The notes below the pieces were generated by a model. It saw only the letters and a program-made list of their open reading frames with translations, did not search any database and was not told where the DNA came from. A program made the translations under genes and the position numbers. From Alphaproteobacteria bacterium (GTDB lineage Bacteria; Pseudomonadota; Alphaproteobacteria; UBA8366; Aestuariispiraceae), in NCBI GenBank assembly GCA_006844765.1, contig SPJV01000209.1, forward strand, positions 1 to 55,269: a stretch of 55,269 nt of DNA, written 5' to 3'. This document shows, in pieces, positions 8,007 to 17,398 of the stretch; within the stretch, counting starts at the first letter, position 1; each line of letters opens with the position of its first letter.

Positions 8007-8978
8007 ATGTCGCAAACTCATAAGGTGAAAGTCTTGATCATCGGCTCCGGTCCCGCCGGATATACCGCCGCTATTTACGCCGCGCGCGCCAGTTTGGAAC
8101 CGATGCTGGTCGCTGGTCTGCAGCAAGGCGGTCAGTTGATGATCACCACCGATGTCGAGAATTATCCGGGCTATGAAGATGTGATCCAGGGGCCCTGGTT
8201 GATGGATCAGATGCAGAAGCAGGCGGAGAAGGTGGGAACCCGGCTTGTGTCCGATATTATCACGGAAGTCGATTTTTCCTCCCAGCCGCTCAAGGCAAAG
8301 GGCGATAGTGGTGATCTTTATGAGGCGGACACCGTGATTATCGCAACAGGCGCACAGGCGCGCTGGCTCGGCCTGGATGGGGAGCAGAAGTTCCAGGGCT
8401 TTGGTGTATCCGCTTGCGCGACCTGCGATGGGTTCTTCTTCCGTGGCAAGCAGGTCGCCGTGATTGGCGGTGGGAACACTGCGGTTGAAGAGGCATTGTA
8501 TCTGACAAACCATGCGGAGAAGGTGACCCTTGTTCATCGCCGCGACAGCCTGCGGGCCGAAAAAATCCTGCAGGATCGCCTGCTCGCCCATCCCAAGATA
8601 GAGATCCGCTGGAACAAGGCTGTCGAAGATATCCTGGGGGATGAAAACCCGCTGGGGGTCACGGGACTGCGCTTGCGCGATATGCCGGGTGGGGAGAGTG
8701 AAGACTTGGCCGTCGATGGTGTGTTCGTGGCCATCGGACATGACCCGGCAACGGCGGTCTTCAAAGGCCATGTCGCCATGGATGATGAAGGATATATCCT
8801 AACGAAACCGGATTCGACCGCGACCGATATCCCCGGTGTCTATGCGGCGGGGGATGTGAAGGATAAGACCTATCGGCAGGCTGTAACCGCAGCGGGCATG
8901 GGCTGCATGGCTGCGCTTGAAGCCGAAAAATTCATCGCACATGCAGGGGCTGATGAAACACAGCAGGCTGCCGAATAG
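8007..8978 (+). CDS. trxB: Thioredoxin reductase
   Basis: 323 residues, low-molecular-weight bacterial type. It transfers electrons from NADPH via FAD and a redox disulfide to thioredoxin. The FAD motif IGSGPAGYTAA lies at about residue 12, the active-site CATC at 137-140, the NADPH motif GGGNTAVEEA around 155 and the C-terminal AAGDVKD FAD motif near 285. It sits 157 bp after folA, enough for its own promoter. In this organism it would also serve ribonucleotide reductase re-reduction through thioredoxin. Confidence 0.96.
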   Translation: MSQTHKVKVLIIGSGPAGYTAAIYAARASLEPMLVAGLQQGGQLMITTDVENYPGYEDVIQGPWLMDQMQKQAEKVGTRLVSDIITEVDFSSQPLKAKGDSGDLYEADTVIIATGAQARWLGLDGEQKFQGFGVSACATCDGFFFRGKQVAVIGGGNTAVEEALYLTNHAEKVTLVHRRDSLRAEKILQDRLLAHPKIEIRWNKAVEDILGDENPLGVTGLRLRDMPGGESEDLAVDGVFVAIGHDPATAVFKGHVAMDDEGYILTKPDSTATDIPGVYAAGDVKDKTYRQAVTAAGMGCMAALEAEKFIAHAGADETQQAAE

Positions 8979-9093
8979 GCATTGCTTTACCTCGCTATAC
9001 CTATTTCTTTTGTAACTGTTTCTTCTATTGCCCTCATTCCTTCCCTGACGTAGCATCCGGGTCGACAACGCGAAGCCGGGGGGTAGAGGCAGA

Positions 9094-9618
9094 ATGTTCG
9101 GGAAAAGTAACGGCGCAGAAGCGGCGGCCAAAGGTCCGGATCCGGCACGTGTGACCGTCTCAACGATCTCCGCAACGATGTCGCTTAAAGGTGATATGGA
9201 TGGAGAAGGCGATGTTGTTCTGGAAGGCAGCTTCGATGGGGCCATCCGGTGCCGAAAGCTGACGGTTGCAGAAAGTGGCATCCTTGAAGGTGCTGTCAAC
9301 GCCCAGGAAGTGACGGTCAGTGGTGTCGTCAAAGGTGAAGTTACAGCGAAGATTGTTCGTCTTCGGGCGACTGCCACGGTTGACGGCAATGTCCGTCATG
9401 AGGTGCTTGAGGTTGAAGCCGGCGCCAAGGTGGAGGGGCATTACTCCCGCGATGTTCAAAAGGCTGTCGTGACACCAAAATCCGACCTTCCGAAGGAAGA
9501 GCCGCCCCGAGGCCCGAAGGCAGATGGGGATAAGACGGGGATTGAAAAATCTGTCGCGCTTAGTGCTGCAAAGGCGGATACAAAGGCCTCAGGCTCGAAA
9601 CGTTCTGTTTCTTCTTAA
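9094..9618 (+). CDS. Bactofilin (polymer-forming cytoskeletal protein)
   Basis: 174 residues: a short N-terminal tail, a central right-handed beta-helix of about 110 residues (from VSTISATMSL to KVEGHYSRD) with the regular Gly/Val turns of the DUF583/bactofilin fold, and a Pro/Lys/Ser-rich disordered C-tail. Bactofilins assemble into nucleotide-independent filaments that position cell-wall enzymes or stalk and polar structures. GAGG precedes ATG 9094. It converges with rpoN, 65 bp apart. No neighbouring M23 peptidase, often its partner, is present. Confidence 0.92.
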   Translation: MFGKSNGAEAAAKGPDPARVTVSTISATMSLKGDMDGEGDVVLEGSFDGAIRCRKLTVAESGILEGAVNAQEVTVSGVVKGEVTAKIVRLRATATVDGNVRHEVLEVEAGAKVEGHYSRDVQKAVVTPKSDLPKEEPPRGPKADGDKTGIEKSVALSAAKADTKASGSKRSVSS

Positions 9619-9683
9619 GAAAGCCCTCATTTTTTCAGCGTTGAAACTCTGACCGGATAATGTCGGTTGGGTCAGGCTGCACC

Positions 9684-11225
9684 CTAAATCCCTGCGGTCA
9701 TCCCCCGCTTCTCCCGTCGACGCTGAACGGAGGAGGGGATGCGCATTGCTTCCCGGTATTTTGCAACCGTCCGCCGGGCGATGTCGATGCCTTCCGCACG
9801 CAACAGATCCACAAGTTTATCGTCCGATAGAATCTTGGCGGGTGGTTCTTCATCGATGAGGGTCTTAATGCGGTGCCGTACTGTTTCCGCTGAATGTGCT
9901 TCCCCGTCGGTGCTGGCAATGGCGGTCGTGAAGAAATATTTCAGTTCAAACAGCCCGCGAGGTGTGGCCATGTACTTGTTCGCTGTCACCCGGCTAACGG
10001 TACTCTCATGCATCTCAATCGCATCGGCGATGTCACGTAAAATCAAGGGTTTCAAATGGCTGACGCCATATCGGAAGAAACCATCTTGTTGGCGAACCAG
10101 TTCCGTTGAAACTTTGACGATTGTCGTCGCCCGTTGGTGCAGGCTTTTTACCAACCAGTTGGCTGTTTGGAAGCGTTCGGAGATATAGTCTTTCTCCGTC
10201 TTGTCGCGGGTCTTTCGACTGACAACCGCATGGTAGCGTTGGTTAACCAGGACGCGGGGCAGGGCATCCGGGTTCAGCTCGATAATCCATTCTCCGTCCG
10301 GGTTGGCACGCAACAACACATCCGGAATGACCGGCGAGGCTAGGGCATCCTCAAACTGTAAAGCCGGCTTCGGATCCAGCGCCCGCAACTCAGCGACCAT
10401 GTCCGTCAGATCTTCGGCGTCGATACCGCATAGCTTCATAAGTTTCGGCGCTTCGCGCTGCGCCAGAAGTTCCAGGTTCTCCACCAGTGCTGCCATAGCA
10501 GGGTCGTAACGGTCCCGGTCAATCAACTGAAGCGCCAAGCATTCTTTGAGCGAGCGGGCAAATAATCCCGGCGGGTCAAAGCGTTGAACCTTCTTAAGGA
10601 CCGCCTGGACGTCGGCGTCCGATGTTCCTAGGGCTTCGGATACGGGTGACAGGTCTGCCGGCAATCGACCGTTTTCGTCCAACAGGTCGATCAGATAGCG
10701 TCCAATCATGCGTTCACGTGGATTGGCGATATCAATGGTCAACTGTTGTTCCAGATGATCACGCAGCGTCGTTTCTTCTGAGACACTATCAAAGATGTCG
10801 CCGTCCAAGTCCTCGAAACCACGGCCACCGCCGGACGGTGCGCTGCCTAGTGTTCCGACCGCATCTGCAGGCTCTGCACCCGGGCCGGCAATATCCCCAT
10901 CGTAGTTATTGCTGTGATCAGCGTCGAGTGGCTGGTCCCCTGTTCCTACGATGGTGTCGGCGGCGGCGGCATCGGCCGCGTCTGCTCGGTCATCCAGCGT
11001 CTTATTTTCAAAGATGGCTTCACTGGCTTCCAAGGTTGTGCCTGGATCAGGGCCATCATTCTGCCCCTCATCCCGCTCCAACATCGGGTTGGTTTCCAGC
11101 TCTCCCTCAACAAATTCGGCCAATTCCACAGCGGAGAATTGCAGCAGCTTGATTGCTTGCTGAAGCTGCGGGGTCATCACCAGATTCTGGCTCTGACGAA
11201 GATCCAAGCGAGGGGTTATGGCCAT
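9684..11225 (-). CDS. rpoN: RNA polymerase sigma-54 factor
   Basis: 513 residues. RpoN directs polymerase to -24/-12 promoters that need AAA+ activators. Region I is the Gln/Leu-rich start (LRQSQNLVMTPQLQQAI), an acidic region II spans about residues 55-130, the core-binding region follows, and the DNA-binding end contains the HTH (HESTVSRVTANKYM) and the RpoN box (ARRTVAKYRE), near residue 485. lptB ends 23 bp upstream on the same strand, the conserved lptB-rpoN arrangement. Unusually, hpf and ptsN are not next but 27 kb away. Confidence 0.97.
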   Translation of the reverse strand: MAITPRLDLRQSQNLVMTPQLQQAIKLLQFSAVELAEFVEGELETNPMLERDEGQNDGPDPGTTLEASEAIFENKTLDDRADAADAAAADTIVGTGDQPLDADHSNNYDGDIAGPGAEPADAVGTLGSAPSGGGRGFEDLDGDIFDSVSEETTLRDHLEQQLTIDIANPRERMIGRYLIDLLDENGRLPADLSPVSEALGTSDADVQAVLKKVQRFDPPGLFARSLKECLALQLIDRDRYDPAMAALVENLELLAQREAPKLMKLCGIDAEDLTDMVAELRALDPKPALQFEDALASPVIPDVLLRANPDGEWIIELNPDALPRVLVNQRYHAVVSRKTRDKTEKDYISERFQTANWLVKSLHQRATTIVKVSTELVRQQDGFFRYGVSHLKPLILRDIADAIEMHESTVSRVTANKYMATPRGLFELKYFFTTAIASTDGEAHSAETVRHRIKTLIDEEPPAKILSDDKLVDLLRAEGIDIARRTVAKYREAMRIPSSVQRRREKRGMTAGI

Positions 11226-11248
11226 GTTTCGCGAACCCGCATGGCTGA

Positions 11249-13636
11249 TCAGTAAAGCTGGAAGCGTTCGCCCAGATAGACCCGGCGGACTTCCTGGTCG
11301 TCGACAATGGCATCGGGCGTTCCTTCCATCAGAACGCTGCCATCATGGAGAATATAGGCGCGGTCGACGATATCGAGCGTTTCGCGCACATTGTGATCGG
11401 TGATAAGGACGCCGATACTGCGGTCCTTTAGGTGGCTGACCAATTCCCTGATTTCGCGCACCGCGATAGGGTCGATCCCGGCCAGTGGTTCATCAAGCAG
11501 GATGAAATGCGGTTGGCTGGCTAGCGCGCGGGCAATCTCCAGCCGGCGCCGTTCTCCGCCGGAAAGGGCGACGGCGGGCGTTCTGCGCAGGTGAGAGATC
11601 CCAAACTCATTCATCAAGGCATCCAGGGACTCGTGTCGCTTATCTTGGTTCTTCTCGATCAGCTCCAGCACGGCCATGATATTCTGCTCGACCGTCAGCC
11701 CGCGGAAGATTGACGCTTCCTGCGGTAGATAACCGATACCGAGACGCGCCCGGCGATACATCGGCAGGCTGGTGATATCGTTATTGTCTAAAATGATCTC
11801 ACCATAATCCGGCGCGATCAGACCTGTTACAATGTAGAAGCAGGTTGTTTTCCCGGCGCCGTTGGGTCCGAGCAGTCCGACGGCTTCCCCCCGTTGCAGG
11901 CGGAGAGACACATCGCGAAGCACCGGACGCTTCTTGAATTGCTTGCCCAGAGAGCGAACCTCAAGGCCGACAGATTGCGAGACCAATCTTGGCGTTGGGC
12001 GATCTTCTGCAGTCGGCGCGATCGGTGCTACCGGTTCCGACGATGTTACTATCGGATGCGGAGCGCTTGTTGGTGCGGTAGGCGTTGGTTCCCGCATTGT
12101 CGGCGCCGCTGCGATACTCTGGGCTGGGGGATTCTGGGCCGGTGGACTCTTAGCCGCTGGACTCTGGGCCGGTGGACTCTGGGTTGGAGGTTGCTGCACC
12201 GGTGTTGGTTCAACGGCATCCCTGCGAACAGCCGACGATTGCGGAGCGGGTTGAGGCGCTGGCGCCGCCTTGATCAAGGGAGATAGGGGGGCGGGCGCGT
12301 TAGCCGGGGAACTTGGCGCTGTTGCTTTTGGCGCCGAGCTTTCAGGTGGTGGGGCTTTAGGAGCTGGAGCTTTAGGTGCCGTAACTGTCGGCACAGCGCG
12401 TGTTGTTTCTGCCGCTGCTGTGGGAGGGGCGTTTTGCTTCGCAGCTTCCATTAACGGTGCGCCAAGCGGTTTCTCCGGAATAGGCGCGGGAGGCGGCGCC
12501 TTCGAAACGGATTGTTGTTGGACAGGCGGAGCCGCAGAGGCTTCCTGCTGTGGTTTCGGCAGGGGTTTAGGCTGGTGTTCCTGCTGGCGATTGGGCGCGC
12601 GCGGTGCGGAAGGAGAAGGCGGCTGCGCATGATTGCTCCCGTTTTCTGCGACGGGGGCACGTGCGTCGGATAGGTCGGGCCTTGGGTTTTCTCTTGCGTC
12701 GAGTTTTGGTGCGTCTTGATGTGCGGTCGGCAGGGATGCTTTCTCTTTAGCTTCCAGCAGCTTGTGGAAAGCATTCATTTGGCCGGACTGCGTCACCACA
12801 GGTCTAGATTCTTCTTTCTGGGGAAGATCAGTGTTCGGCGTTGTGATGACCTGTTTCGTGATGACCTGTTTAGGCGGCACTGCGGGCCTAGAATCTGGTG
12901 CCGTATTCGGAGGAGAAGCCGGCGTGGGCCTAGCGGTCTCTGTCGAAGCTGGCTGTGTTGGCGGCGTTGGCTGCGTTGGCGGCGTTGGCGCAATAGGGCG
13001 CGGCGCGGCGACAGGTTGAGTGGGCGCCCTCGGCGCCGGAGGTGAAACTGGGGGCTTCGGCCTACTCGTGGGCGTTTCATTGGCAGGCTGTGCTGTTGGC
13101 AGCGGTTTTTCCTGGATGCGGTCCTGTCGCACGGGTGCAGGCGCTGGTCGTGAAGTCTGTGCTTCCGTTTCTTTCACGCGCTCTGAGAGGCGTTGCATCA
13201 GGTCATCTATTCGGGGGCGTGGCGGTTCCGGTAGACCAGGTTCTGGAGCGGCTGCGCGGGGTGTGCGCTTTAGTTCCTGATCAACACGCGGACTAGATAC
13301 GCGTGACTGTTCCTGAGGGCGGGTTTCCGTTCCAAAGGGGCGAGACGCTGATGATGCTTCAGCATCGCTGGATAAGGCTGCAGGGCGCGCCGTTGTTTGT
13401 GGTGCCGGTGGCCGATCGCGCTTGATCCAACTTGGAGGGGCGGGGTCGCGGCGGAAGGGCATCGGCGCCCGTTCGCCAAATCGAGAGCGCCCGGCCCCAA
13501 GGCCCGTATCGTCTAAATCGTCGTTTTGCAGGAAACTGGGCTCGCGGCGGTCGGTGTCTTGGTCACGAACAGGCCCTACGGTATTCTCACCGTGGTCAAA
13601 TTCACGCCTGTCGTCTCGATCTTTGTCGTCGACCAT
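11249..13636 (-). CDS. lptB: LptB ATPase with 550-residue proline-rich N-terminal extension
   Basis: 795 residues. The last 245 (from about residue 551) are a complete LptB, the cytoplasmic ATPase of the LPS exporter: Walker A GPNGAGKTT (about 590), Q-loop YLPQEASIF, signature LSGGERRRLE (about 691), Walker B FILLDEP and the H-loop TDHNV. LptB is normally about 240 residues. Residues 1-550 are low-complexity and Pro/Ala/Ser/Thr/Gln-rich with charged patches, clearly disordered. The frame is unbroken with no internal stop. ATG 13636 has a weak GGATGG upstream; initiation nearer the ATPase cannot be excluded. It is 233 bp downstream of lptA and 23 bp before rpoN. Confidence 0.9.
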   Translation of the reverse strand: MVDDKDRDDRREFDHGENTVGPVRDQDTDRREPSFLQNDDLDDTGLGAGRSRFGERAPMPFRRDPAPPSWIKRDRPPAPQTTARPAALSSDAEASSASRPFGTETRPQEQSRVSSPRVDQELKRTPRAAAPEPGLPEPPRPRIDDLMQRLSERVKETEAQTSRPAPAPVRQDRIQEKPLPTAQPANETPTSRPKPPVSPPAPRAPTQPVAAPRPIAPTPPTQPTPPTQPASTETARPTPASPPNTAPDSRPAVPPKQVITKQVITTPNTDLPQKEESRPVVTQSGQMNAFHKLLEAKEKASLPTAHQDAPKLDARENPRPDLSDARAPVAENGSNHAQPPSPSAPRAPNRQQEHQPKPLPKPQQEASAAPPVQQQSVSKAPPPAPIPEKPLGAPLMEAAKQNAPPTAAAETTRAVPTVTAPKAPAPKAPPPESSAPKATAPSSPANAPAPLSPLIKAAPAPQPAPQSSAVRRDAVEPTPVQQPPTQSPPAQSPAAKSPPAQNPPAQSIAAAPTMREPTPTAPTSAPHPIVTSSEPVAPIAPTAEDRPTPRLVSQSVGLEVRSLGKQFKKRPVLRDVSLRLQRGEAVGLLGPNGAGKTTCFYIVTGLIAPDYGEIILDNNDITSLPMYRRARLGIGYLPQEASIFRGLTVEQNIMAVLELIEKNQDKRHESLDALMNEFGISHLRRTPAVALSGGERRRLEIARALASQPHFILLDEPLAGIDPIAVREIRELVSHLKDRSIGVLITDHNVRETLDIVDRAYILHDGSVLMEGTPDAIVDDQEVRRVYLGERFQLY

Positions 13637-13869
13637 ATTATCGCCATCCAGCGGCTCTAGTTTAAGAACTCTATTGTGCCCGTTTTCACCTGAAATAACT
13701 AGGCATGATTTTTGCTTATTTCAGAAGAAGCAAGCGCGCCTCTGGTAGGCGGATGCGCTGCAAAGGTCAAGTCAACAACACCAAATCTGTTTGTGTGACC
13801 TATAGGAAAACACTGATTTTCTAAAAGCGAGCGGCATACCCGGTCTAAGTCGACCCCAGTCTTAGCCAA
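13637..13869 (-). other. Intergenic gap lptA-lptB with inverted repeats
   Basis: This 233-bp gap interrupts an otherwise tight cluster. On the minus strand it contains a GC-rich inverted repeat around 13734-13762 (GCGCATCCGCCT with AGGCGCGC) that could end lptA transcription, preceded by TTGACTTGACC, a -35-like sequence. It may hold a separate promoter for lptB-rpoN. No gene is visible in it. Confidence 0.35.
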
Positions 13870-14676
13870 TTATTGCGTCGTCTGAAGGATCAGTCCCTTG
13901 ACCTTGTTCTTGCCACCTTCAAGACGACTGCGGCCCGTCTTCATATCTACTGTGGCGCAATTCCCGTTCAATTGGTTCTTGTCACGGGTGATCTTCACGT
14001 CGCCGCAGAGGGTGATTTGTTCTGAGGCCACGTCGTAAACGCCTTCCCGGCCGCGCACGATGTCAGTCGGTGTCGAGATATGGACCCCACCGGTCGCATC
14101 AATACGTGTCACGGTAGACGATCCGGTCTTCGCGTCTTTTTCGACAAAAGCTGTCAGGACACCCGCGCGCAGACGTCTGTCATCCTGGATGATCGTGGCA
14201 TTGCCGCGCGCGACGGCAAGAGATCTGCCCTGCCAGTATTCAAGGCTTTCTTCGGCTGTGATGGTCCCCTGACCTGTCACAAGTTGCAGGTTTTCCCCAA
14301 CCAGGACGGCGACCTGTTTTTCCATATGGTAGACCGCCTTGTCACCGGACGCCTCATTTATACCTGAGGTAATAACGACGTTTTGCACTGCATCCAGGCG
14401 GTAGATTTTTTGGCTGCCACCAGTCGATTTATAATGCGCGGTGAGAAGGTCGGCGCGGACCGTAAAGTCGCCCTGTGTTGCGGTCGCATTGCCACGCGCG
14501 TTGTAGAGTTGTTCTTCGCGCAGCCATTCAATGCCGTCATCGGCTTCTATTTCAATCGGCTTGTCGCCGTCTGAAAGTGATTGGGCGTTTACGGTGTCGG
14601 TCAGTCCAAGCGTCATAAGCGCAACAGCACATAGTGCTGCCAGGCCCAGACTTGATTGTTTTGCACTGTCGATCAC
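13870..14676 (-). CDS. lptA: LPS transport periplasmic protein LptA
   Basis: 268 residues with a signal peptide (hydrophobic core LGLAALCAVALMTLGL, cleavage after VNAQ). The OstA/LptA beta-jellyroll repeats follow, with the family's DKPIEIEADDG start and repeated TRADL-, RRLRAGVLTA- and GREGVYDV-like strands. It bridges the periplasm between LptC and LptD. Somewhat longer than E. coli LptA (185), as usual in alphaproteobacteria. Its ATG overlaps the lptC stop by 4 bp (ATGA), so the two are translationally coupled. Confidence 0.92.
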   Translation of the reverse strand: MIDSAKQSSLGLAALCAVALMTLGLTDTVNAQSLSDGDKPIEIEADDGIEWLREEQLYNARGNATATQGDFTVRADLLTAHYKSTGGSQKIYRLDAVQNVVITSGINEASGDKAVYHMEKQVAVLVGENLQLVTGQGTITAEESLEYWQGRSLAVARGNATIIQDDRRLRAGVLTAFVEKDAKTGSSTVTRIDATGGVHISTPTDIVRGREGVYDVASEQITLCGDVKITRDKNQLNGNCATVDMKTGRSRLEGGKNKVKGLILQTTQ

Positions 14677-15395
14677 TGCGCCTCCGGATCTCTATTGACG
14701 ATGATTTTGGCCTTGCCGGTCAGTTGAACGCGCGAACCGCGGTCGAAGATTTGGACGCCTTCTGCTTCAAGTCGCCCAAAAGGTCCCTGACCCCAGACGG
14801 GATCAAACCCATAGGCACTGCCGGCAATCAGATCAATCGTTATGTTCTTTGTGTGAAACTCATAGCCCAAATCGTGGAAGAGATTCACTTCTTCGTAAAG
14901 CTCCAGCAAATTCGCATCCCGGTCCAATTTGCCGGACACAGCAGATATCAAGGCCCAATTGTCTTCACCCAATTGGATGTCGGCTTTTGGCGCTTTCAGG
15001 TCGACGACAGGTGAGTCTACCTCAGCCTGGCGCGCAACTTCTGCCGACACATTGAAGGGATTTCCTTTTTCGTCCATCCCATTATAGCGCGGATTCACAA
15101 CCTCAAGGTTCTTGGCTTGCGTTGTCTCCAAGCCGATTAAGCGTTCGCCAAACCGCCGCTCCTGGTCTTCCAGATGGGGCCAGGCGATGACTAAGATCGT
15201 TAGTGACACCGCAATTGTGGGCAGCAATACCTTCAACCAAGAGACCAGAACGCCATAGCTGCGGCTGAAGGATGTCTGGCGATTTCCAAGAGGGATACTT
15301 GCACCACGGACCGGCTGCGGTGAACCACTGCCTGAAGTCGGCGGACGTTTTTCTCTCGTGCCGGCGTGTGGGCCGTTATCAATGGTCGAAGCCAT
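14673..15395 (-). CDS. lptC: LPS export protein LptC
   Basis: 240 residues: a disordered basic/Pro-rich N-tail of about 45 residues, a single membrane anchor (WLKVLLPTIAVSLTILVIAW) and a periplasmic jellyroll domain. LptC is the inner-membrane bitopic subunit that passes LPS from LptB2FG to LptA. The call rests on topology, the NPRYNGMDEKGNPF motif and its place between kdsD and lptA. It starts 59 bp downstream of kdsD. Like LptB here, its cytoplasmic face is disordered, though far shorter. Confidence 0.9.
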   Translation of the reverse strand: MASTIDNGPHAGTREKRPPTSGSGSPQPVRGASIPLGNRQTSFSRSYGVLVSWLKVLLPTIAVSLTILVIAWPHLEDQERRFGERLIGLETTQAKNLEVVNPRYNGMDEKGNPFNVSAEVARQAEVDSPVVDLKAPKADIQLGEDNWALISAVSGKLDRDANLLELYEEVNLFHDLGYEFHTKNITIDLIAGSAYGFDPVWGQGPFGRLEAEGVQIFDRGSRVQLTGKAKIIVNRDPEAQ

Positions 15396-15454
15396 TTGCC
15401 GTCTCGGGATAACCCGATCTCCGATCGCTCGTCTAACTGATCACTATGTCGTTC

Positions 15455-16492
15455 TTACGCGACGCCTTGTCTCAATAGATCATGAAGTGTGACGATCCCC
15501 ATCGGGCGGTCAGCATCATCAAGAATGTAGATTGCGTTTTTACGAAGTTTATTGAGTTTCGCCAAGGTTTCACTGGCCATATCGTCTTTATGGCCCGTAA
15601 CGGGATTGCGGGTCATGACGTCACTGACAGCCTGCTCGGTCAAGTTTGAGGCCATGTGTCGCCGCAGGTCCCCATCCGTAATAATGCCGATCATGGCGCC
15701 TGTTTGGGCATCCGTAACGCCGACAACGCCGAAACCCTTAGAGGTCATTGTAAGAATGGCCTCGTCCATTTTCGCGCCTGCATCAATCAGTGGGAGAGAG
15801 TCGCCCTGATGCATGATATTGCTGAGGCGCTGAAGCTGTCGGCCAAGTTTGCCACCTGGGTGGAACATGCGGAAGTCGCTTGCGGTGAAGCCCCGTCTCT
15901 CCAAAAGAGCGACAGCCAATGCATCGCCCAAAGCCATGGATAATGTTGTTGAGGTCGTCGGCGCCAGACCCATCGTCGCCGCTTCCTTATGCGGCGGCAG
16001 GGTTAGCACGATATCTGCAACGCGCGCCAATGTGCTTTCCGCCTTCGCAGTGATTGCCACCAGCGGTATCGTAAACCGCTTGGCATAGGCGAAGATATCG
16101 TTCAATTCCTTGGTCTCTCCGGAATTGGACAGGGCCAGGATTGCGTCCCGTTCCGTGATCATCCCCAGATCGCCATGGCTGGCCTCTCCAGGGTGAACAT
16201 ATTGTGCGGGGGTGCCGGTGCTGGCCAAAGTCGCGGCGATCTTATTGCCGACATGACCGCTCTTTCCCATGCCGGTTATTATTACCCGGCCTCGCGGCGT
16301 TTCGTTGCCGGGATGCGCCAGAATACTGACAGCTTCACAAAACGTATCGTCCAGCATTTCGGCAAGCGCGAGGACTGCGTCACCTTCAACCGTCAGAACA
16401 CGTTTGCCTGCCGCCAAATCATGGATTTTCTGGTCGGTATCCTGCGCAGGATAGTCGGAAGATTGGCCTTTTGCCGCAGAGGCAACGCTCAT
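15455..16492 (-). CDS. kdsD: Arabinose-5-phosphate isomerase (KpsF/GutQ family)
   Basis: 345 residues. It converts ribulose-5-phosphate to arabinose-5-phosphate, the first step to KDO of lipid A. A SIS domain (about 40-200) contains GMGKSGHVGNKIAATLASTG and SNSGETKE, with the catalytic HPGEASHGDLGM His; two CBS domains follow (about 215-345). It lies in the rnd-kdsD-lptC-lptA cluster, so KDO supply and LPS export are genetically joined. Start ATG 16492 gives the standard length. Confidence 0.95.
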   Translation of the reverse strand: MSVASAAKGQSSDYPAQDTDQKIHDLAAGKRVLTVEGDAVLALAEMLDDTFCEAVSILAHPGNETPRGRVIITGMGKSGHVGNKIAATLASTGTPAQYVHPGEASHGDLGMITERDAILALSNSGETKELNDIFAYAKRFTIPLVAITAKAESTLARVADIVLTLPPHKEAATMGLAPTTSTTLSMALGDALAVALLERRGFTASDFRMFHPGGKLGRQLQRLSNIMHQGDSLPLIDAGAKMDEAILTMTSKGFGVVGVTDAQTGAMIGIITDGDLRRHMASNLTEQAVSDVMTRNPVTGHKDDMASETLAKLNKLRKNAIYILDDADRPMGIVTLHDLLRQGVA

Positions 16493-16577
16493 CTGTTTAC
16501 TCCAAATGCTCCAACGCCAAAGAAATTGCCGCCTTTGTTACCGACATGCGGTAGGACGTGTTAGGCCGTCGGATGCG

Positions 16578-17192
16578 TCAAGAATGCGCGAAGATGTCGG
16601 TTTCTTCCCAACCCGAAAGATCCAGCTCCGCGCGGGCATTCAGGAATTGGAAGGCGGCGTCTGCCAAATGGGTGCGCCCTTCACGTGCCAACATGCCATC
16701 CAGTATCGCTTTGAGCTTATGAAGATGCAGAACATCCGATGCCGCATAGCCAATCTGCGCGTCGGTCAAAGTATCTGCCGCCCAGTCCGACGATTGCTGC
16801 TGCTTGGAGAGTTCGACCCCCAGCAACTCCCGGCACAATGTCGAAAGGCTATGACGGTCCGTATAGGTCCGCACCAGCTTCGATGCGATTTTTGTGCAAT
16901 AGATCGGGGTCATCTCGACGCCCAGCCATTGCTTTGAAATGGCGACATCGAACCGGGCGAAATGAAAAATTTTCAACACCTTCGGATCAGTAAGCAACGC
17001 CCGTACATTCGGAGCATCATATTGACCCCGTCGAAACTGAACCAAATGACAATCACCATCTCCGCTGGAGAGCTGCATGACGCAAAGCCGGTCGCGCAGC
17101 GGGTTCAACCCCTGCGTTTCCGTGTCAACGGCGACACTGTCACCAAAATCTACATCGGCCGGCAAATCACCGATGTGTAAAAAATTCGTCAA
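16578..17192 (-). CDS. rnd: Ribonuclease D-like 3'-5' exonuclease
   Basis: 204 residues from a TTG at 17192 that has GGAGG eight bases upstream and begins LTNFLHIGDLP, where homologues start; the longer ATG frame to 17273 adds 27 residues unlike the family. The DEDDy exonuclease core is complete: AVDTET (motif I), HFARFD (motif II) and YAASDV (motif III with Tyr and Asp). There is no HRDC domain, so it is the short alphaproteobacterial type, likely for tRNA or structured RNA 3' trimming. kdsD follows 85 bp downstream. Confidence 0.9.
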   Translation of the reverse strand: MTNFLHIGDLPADVDFGDSVAVDTETQGLNPLRDRLCVMQLSSGDGDCHLVQFRRGQYDAPNVRALLTDPKVLKIFHFARFDVAISKQWLGVEMTPIYCTKIASKLVRTYTDRHSLSTLCRELLGVELSKQQQSSDWAADTLTDAQIGYAASDVLHLHKLKAILDGMLAREGRTHLADAAFQFLNARAELDLSGWEETDIFAHS

Positions 17193-17349
17193 TGCACCTG
17201 CCTCCCACCTGACTGGGTCAGAAATTCGACCACAGTACCCGTGAACGGCGAGAGTATGACCCAAACCGTTCAATGTTGAAACTTTTTTACGTTCTCATCG
17301 CTGTAATGTCTCGAAAAAAACGAGGTTAGATAGGGTCGAACCACACGGA

Positions 17350-17372
17350 TTGACAGTATCATATTACTGCAA
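17350..17372 (-). promoter_or_regulatory. Inverted repeat in the rnd promoter region
   Basis: TTGACAGTA and TACTGCAA form an 8-bp inverted repeat with one bulged A around a TCATAT centre. On the minus strand a -10-like TATGAT overlaps the centre, in the 206-bp gap upstream of rnd. It has the shape of a dimeric regulator's operator. No regulator gene is adjacent. Confidence 0.3.
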
Positions 17373-17398
17373 ACCGTTTTGGCATGACGTGATTTTTC

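Noticed and set aside
7887..8771. 294-residue minus-strand open frame opposite trxB
   Set aside because: Antisense shadow; trxB has all FAD, NADPH and CATC motifs.
9619..9683. Bidirectional terminator between the bactofilin gene and rpoN
   Set aside because: There is a CTGACC/GGTCAG inverted repeat but with a 15-base loop and no T run on either side; too weak to call.
12100..12200. Mobile or CRISPR-like repeats in lptB
   Set aside because: The repeated CTGGGCCGGTGGACTCT-like units are in-frame codons of the Pro-rich extension, without spacers or flanking genes.
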